The position numbers and the translations under genes are program-made. DNA of 8,455 bases from Chloroflexota bacterium (GTDB lineage: Bacteria > Cyanobacteriota > Vampirovibrionia > Obscuribacterales > Obscuribacteraceae). The stretch is from assembly GCA_005240105.1 (NCBI GenBank), contig SBAT01000177.1, forward strand, positions 1-8,455, in the 5' to 3' direction. Shown here piece by piece: positions 5,367 to 8,455 of this stretch (the first letter of the stretch is position 1; each line of letters opens with the position of its first letter). The notes beneath the pieces were generated by a model. The model searched no databases. It was not told where the DNA came from and saw only the letters and a list, made by a program, of their open reading frames with translations.

Positions 5367-7433
5367 TCACCTACTGCTGCCGTTTTGAGCAACTGTGGAC
5401 AGACGACTTATAGCTTTCATAAGAGCATCCTTGCCTTGAAAGCCAACCATATGATCGAGCACTTGTCCCTGCTGCCCGAGGAAGAACATGTTCGGTACTG
5501 CATGGACGCCGTATTGTTCAACCAATGCATGATTTTTTGGATCGTCAATGTCAATTGAGACGAAATCAATCTTGTCACCAAATTGACGTTTGGCTTCCTC
5601 TACATGCGGCTTCAGGGCATTGCATGGGCCACACCACGTAGCGTAAAAATCCAGGAATTGTGGCTTGCCGGAGGTCCTTACAGGTTTAGTGGCGGCATTA
5701 GGTAACGCATTTGGTGCGCCCGACACAGGCAGTCCTGCACTGTGGGCGATGATATTTCCCGGAGTGATTGCTGCCGTTATGGCAAAGTTGATTATGCGTG
5801 GGTCCTTTTCTTCGCGGGACGCCGATTCTACCTCTACAACAGGGGCCAGTCGTGACCCTTCAATGTTGATGGCCAGGTGGCTTACGCCTTTGAAGTCGGT
5901 TGCATGCCCTTCCAGACGCAGGTTGTGCTGGGACAGGACAATCTTTCTTACTTGAACTCCTTCGGGGGTGTCGGTACGAATTGTTTCCAACGTTTGTGAC
6001 CAGGGATGAGTATGCTTGATGATATTTTCTAAAATCTTCTTGCGTCTCTCTAACTGCTCGGTAGCCTCTTTCACCTCGGGCAAAGTTTTAAGTTGAGACT
6101 TCTGTGTGTCGAATAGTGCTTGCTGGCGATCTATTTGAGCTTGTTTTTGGGGGATGTCGATTTGAGTGGCGTAAGCCCAGAAACCGGCAACGCCAATGAG
6201 AATCGCTGCACCTACGGCGAGCACCGGCATAAACCAGGGAGTGGTTTCTTCTGCCACAACGGAAATTCCGGCAACCGGACCAAGTCCTTCTAAAAGCGCT
6301 GCTGAGGGACCTTCCCTATTAAGGTCTAAATCGACGGTTGATACGGGCGACCAGGCCGGCTCTACCAATAGTCCCAGCGGCAATGCATATACGGCTCGCT
6401 GACTCATCGGTATGAGTTCGGAGTTAATGAGATTTTGGAATGGGTCGATTATTGTTGCAGGCACATTTAGTCTGGTTTGCAAGAAACGGTCTACTTGCGG
6501 CACTACCGATCCCGGTCCCGAGACATACATCTCACTTATTTCAACTTCACCGACTTGCGAGCGGTAGAAATCAATTGAACGGATAATTTCATCGGAAATG
6601 TCACCAAGTACGGTCCTGGCAATTTGTGCTGCTTGTGTAAGGGCCGCATCATTGCTTGTTGTTTGCAAAAGTGGGATATGCGGGCATAGTCCTCGCGCTT
6701 CCATGATCGAAATGTCCAGGCTTCTGGCAATTGACTCGGTCAATGTATCAACACCGAGCACAACAGAACGGCTAAAGAGAGGAGTGCCTGCTTTTAAGAA
6801 ATTGATGTCTGTTCCATCATGACGGATGGATACGGACATGGTCAGTTTGTCTTCTTGCACGCCATAGCCGGCAAAAGCCAGGGCTCTGATTGTGGCTAGG
6901 GAAGAAACACTGATTGCATTTAGCGGGATACCAACGATGTCTGAGACATGCCAGAATGAGTCGACAATATGTTTTTGGATGGCTGCCAAAATTACATCGA
7001 CTCTTTGTACTCCATCTACATCTGTACGCTCGGATGCCGGCAGGAGCGACCAGTCTAAACTTGCTTCCTCGAGCGGAAAAGGCACATGATGCAGTGCTTC
7101 TTGCCTGACAACATCGGCCAACTCTTCCGGCGGAATGCCTGTAGGTACAGGCAAGAGGCGGATGATCACCGACTGTCCGGGGGCTGCCACGTTGAGCAAG
7201 GGCAGTGGACGAGCAATCTTGATCCCGGCTGATTGAATAACTTCTTTGAGCGTGTAGCCAACCGCTTCCGGGTCAACAATAATTCCTTCGCGAACGGAAT
7301 TTATGGGGCTTGGTTGATAGGCAAAGCGGACAAATTCAATGCCCCTTTTGGTCTTCTCGACCTGAATCAGGGTAATTGTCTCACTATTAATATCGACGCC
7401 CAGTTTTGGGCCTGTCTTATTTAGGGAGAACAC
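5367..7433 (-). CDS. PilM-PilN fusion with C-terminal thioredoxin domain
   Basis: This 688-residue protein has three parts. Residues 1-360 are a PilM/FtsA-like SHS2 actin-fold domain (KLGVDINSETITLIQVE at the start, VRQEALHHVPFPLEEASLDW, and YVSGPGSVVPQVDRFL with IIDPFQNL near its end). A linker to about residue 398 leads to one membrane helix (about 400-421), a short coiled coil (about 425-472), and a PilN-like ferredoxin-type domain (about 473-558). Residues about 585-680 are a complete thioredoxin domain with W600-CGPC-604, buried Asp595 and cis-Pro647. In known systems PilM is cytoplasmic and binds the PilN N-terminal peptide. Here they are covalently joined, and the topology puts PilN and thioredoxin outside the membrane. 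The start is GTG 7433 with a weak GGAG 12 bases upstream; the PilM core begins within 10 residues, so no later start fits. The gene follows the peptidase gene by 37 bases and precedes pilO by 10. The reading frame shows no break. Confidence 0.9.
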   Translation of the reverse strand: MFSLNKTGPKLGVDINSETITLIQVEKTKRGIEFVRFAYQPSPINSVREGIIVDPEAVGYTLKEVIQSAGIKIARPLPLLNVAAPGQSVIIRLLPVPTGIPPEELADVVRQEALHHVPFPLEEASLDWSLLPASERTDVDGVQRVDVILAAIQKHIVDSFWHVSDIVGIPLNAISVSSLATIRALAFAGYGVQEDKLTMSVSIRHDGTDINFLKAGTPLFSRSVVLGVDTLTESIARSLDISIMEARGLCPHIPLLQTTSNDAALTQAAQIARTVLGDISDEIIRSIDFYRSQVGEVEISEMYVSGPGSVVPQVDRFLQTRLNVPATIIDPFQNLINSELIPMSQRAVYALPLGLLVEPAWSPVSTVDLDLNREGPSAALLEGLGPVAGISVVAEETTPWFMPVLAVGAAILIGVAGFWAYATQIDIPQKQAQIDRQQALFDTQKSQLKTLPEVKEATEQLERRKKILENIIKHTHPWSQTLETIRTDTPEGVQVRKIVLSQHNLRLEGHATDFKGVSHLAINIEGSRLAPVVEVESASREEKDPRIINFAITAAITPGNIIAHSAGLPVSGAPNALPNAATKPVRTSGKPQFLDFYATWCGPCNALKPHVEEAKRQFGDKIDFVSIDIDDPKNHALVEQYGVHAVPNMFFLGQQGQVLDHMVGFQGKDALMKAISRLSTVAQNGSSR
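5394..5681 (-). other. Thioredoxin domain at the C-terminus of the PilM-PilN protein
   Basis: The domain spans residues about 585-680. FLDFYATWCGPCNALKP carries the two redox cysteines, Cys601 (codon 5631-5633) and Cys604 (codon 5622-5624). The aspartate six residues before Cys601 corresponds to Asp26 of E. coli thioredoxin. The cis-proline is in HAVPNMFFLG. The CGPC dipeptide is the reducing thioredoxin type, not the DsbA CPHC type. The preceding Pro/Ala/Gly-rich linker (about 558-590) looks flexible. There is no convincing internal start codon with a ribosome binding site that would produce it alone. Confidence 0.93.
6171..6236 (-). other. Single membrane helix between the PilM and PilN parts
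   Basis: Residues about 400-421 (WFMPVLAVGAAILIGVAGFW and onward) form the only strongly hydrophobic stretch in the protein. With PilM on the cytoplasmic side, the following PilN and thioredoxin domains should face the periplasm or cell exterior. Confidence 0.85.
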
Positions 7434-7470
7434 TAACTTTCAAAACTCCGTCACCGCTCATCCAAAGCCA

Positions 7471-8455
7471 TTATCTATCACCTGATTGAAAGATGCCACC
7501 GCCGGTCCAAAAAATAGCTGCCAGGGCGCCGGCTGCCAATGCCGGACCAAAGGGAAATGGTTTGGAGACCGAGCTTCCTACGCTAACGAAACCTAAAAGA
7601 CCACCCGCTATTGCGCCCAGAGCGCATGAGCCTAACCAAGGTGTAGCCAGGTCGAGACCGCCTGAGGCTAAATGAAACGCTCCGAGGATGGCTGAAACCA
7701 CAAGTATTCCTATAAATGCGCCCTTCAAAACAGGGCGCAGGCACTGGCTGATAATGCCGTGCCGGTGCATTTCCCGAGCAAGATAGACGACACCCATAAT
7801 CGTGCCAACCAGGAAACCTATTACCAGTGCCACCAGAAGTTTTTGCCATCCCAGCCAAGCAGAAATCACCGCCGATAGTACCGCATCACCACCACCCATT
7901 ACTTCAATTTCTTCCGCTTCTTCGAGTCCGCAGGCTCCGCCTGCGGTTTCATTGCTTTCCTTTGGTAGAGCATGAAAGCGCAAATAGTATTTCAGTCCAT
8001 AATGGGCAATAAAATCAAAGAGAATATAGCTCACGCCAATTCCGGCAAGCGTTCCCAAAAGATCGTTGCGAATGAAGTGACTGTAGGCAAGGCCTAGCAA
8101 CATAGACGGATAAGTGATGTCATGCGGAATTAATTTCTCGCGCAAATCAGTTACGGTTATCGCAATTAGCGTAGAGACAAAAACCATCATGGCTCCTGCC
8201 TGCCAGGTAGGGCCAAATACCTTAAATAGAACAAAAAATGAGACGGCGGTGAAAAATTCCACTAGCGGATATTGGATTGAAATTCTTTCCCGGCAATTCC
8301 GGCAGCGCCCTTTAAGTATGAGGTACGAGATTACTGGGAAATTGTCGTACCAATTTATGCCCTTCTTGCATGATGGGCAGCGCGAAGGCGGCCAAAGTAT
8401 CGATTCATTAGCAAGAGTGCGTGATGCCAGCACGTTGAGAAAACTACCGCAAGCA
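7471..8455 (-). CDS. pilD: Prepilin peptidase / N-methyltransferase (type IV leader peptidase), 5' end outside window
   Basis: This membrane aspartic protease cleaves and N-methylates type IV prepilins. 327 residues are visible, and the first is not the start: the frame is open to the right edge and the 5'-most residues read ACGSFLNVLASR, the family's conserved GSFLNV segment. Next come WPPSRCPSCKKGINWYDNFP and KGRCRNC, the four zinc-binding cysteines of the N-terminal domain, then YPLVE. The first catalytic aspartate is in VTDLREKLIPHD and the second in MGGGDAVL (codon 7885-7887), the GxGD motif. Several membrane helices follow, and PFGPALAAGA is the usual C-terminal signature. About 20 residues rich in Glu, Gly and Ala (ESNETAGGACGLEEAEEIEV) lie just before GxGD, and they coincide with a perfect DNA palindrome. 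A GTG at 8433 would delete the GSFLN motif and is rejected as start. It is the first visible gene of the pilus operon, so the promoter is outside the window. Confidence 0.95.
   Translation of the reverse strand, partial: ACGSFLNVLASRTLANESILWPPSRCPSCKKGINWYDNFPVISYLILKGRCRNCRERISIQYPLVEFFTAVSFFVLFKVFGPTWQAGAMMVFVSTLIAITVTDLREKLIPHDITYPSMLLGLAYSHFIRNDLLGTLAGIGVSYILFDFIAHYGLKYYLRFHALPKESNETAGGACGLEEAEEIEVMGGGDAVLSAVISAWLGWQKLLVALVIGFLVGTIMGVVYLAREMHRHGIISQCLRPVLKGAFIGILVVSAILGAFHLASGGLDLATPWLGSCALGAIAGGLLGFVSVGSSVSKPFPFGPALAAGALAAIFWTGGGIFQSGDR
7928..7946. repeat. Perfect GC-rich inverted repeat inside the prepilin peptidase gene
   Basis: CCGCAGGC (7928-7935) and GCCTGCGG (7939-7946) form an 8-bp perfect stem around a 3-base loop, TCC. 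It is read through in frame and encodes part of the Gly/Ala-Cys-Gly insert before the GxGD motif. It has no following T-run in either direction strong enough to be a terminator. Confidence 0.8.

Noticed and set aside
7135..7153. Near-perfect palindrome TGCCTGTAGGTACAGGCA within the PilM coding region
   Set aside because: The two-base loop is too small for a stable hairpin, the codons give an ordinary Pro-rich PilM segment, and there is no second copy or regulatory context.
8431..8433. GTG as the start of the prepilin peptidase gene
   Set aside because: The codons to its right encode the conserved GSFLN residues, so the gene continues beyond the window edge.

Overview
The window carries ten protein-coding genes (two cut by the window edges) in two converging blocks, with very little non-coding DNA. 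The left block (1-3794, + strand) runs: the end of a cyanobacterial-type mannose-1-phosphate guanylyltransferase/phosphomannomutase protein, a coiled-coil hypothetical protein, a free-standing biotin/lipoyl carrier domain, HMG-CoA lyase, an enoyl-CoA hydratase of the methylglutaconyl-CoA hydratase type, and a MobA-like nucleotidyltransferase. The right block (3796-8455, - strand) is a type IV pilus operon, in transcription order: prepilin peptidase (5' end off the right edge), a PilM-PilN fusion that also carries a C-terminal thioredoxin domain, PilO and PilP. The stop codons of the two blocks are separated by one base.

The organism is probably a diderm bacterium of moderate GC content. The cyanobacterial flavour of the first protein, combined with leucine/HMG-CoA catabolism and a type IV pilus cluster, would fit a non-photosynthetic cyanobacterial relative (Vampirovibrionia/Melainabacteria, for example Obscuribacterales). 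This is an inference from gene content only and is uncertain. No rRNA, tRNA, IS element, CRISPR array or phage gene is visible.

The three middle genes of the left block fit the lower leucine catabolic route: 3-methylglutaconyl-CoA is hydrated to HMG-CoA, which is cleaved to acetyl-CoA and acetoacetate. The small carrier protein resembles the BLAP protein (YngHB) that sits beside HMG-CoA lyase and an enoyl-CoA hydratase in Bacillus subtilis. No carboxylase subunit is in the window. MobA follows with an 11-bp gap and its own ribosome binding site, so it is probably co-transcribed, although its function seems unrelated.

In the right block, PilM (cytoplasmic), PilN, PilO and PilP make up the inner-membrane alignment complex of type IV pili, and the prepilin peptidase matures the pilins. 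The most unusual item is the 688-residue PilM-PilN-thioredoxin protein. PilM and PilN are joined in one chain, and an intact WCGPC thioredoxin domain is attached after the PilN periplasmic domain, so the redox domain should be outside the cytoplasm and tethered to the pilus machine. The PilM part has also lost the usual DxG residues of its second phosphate-binding motif.
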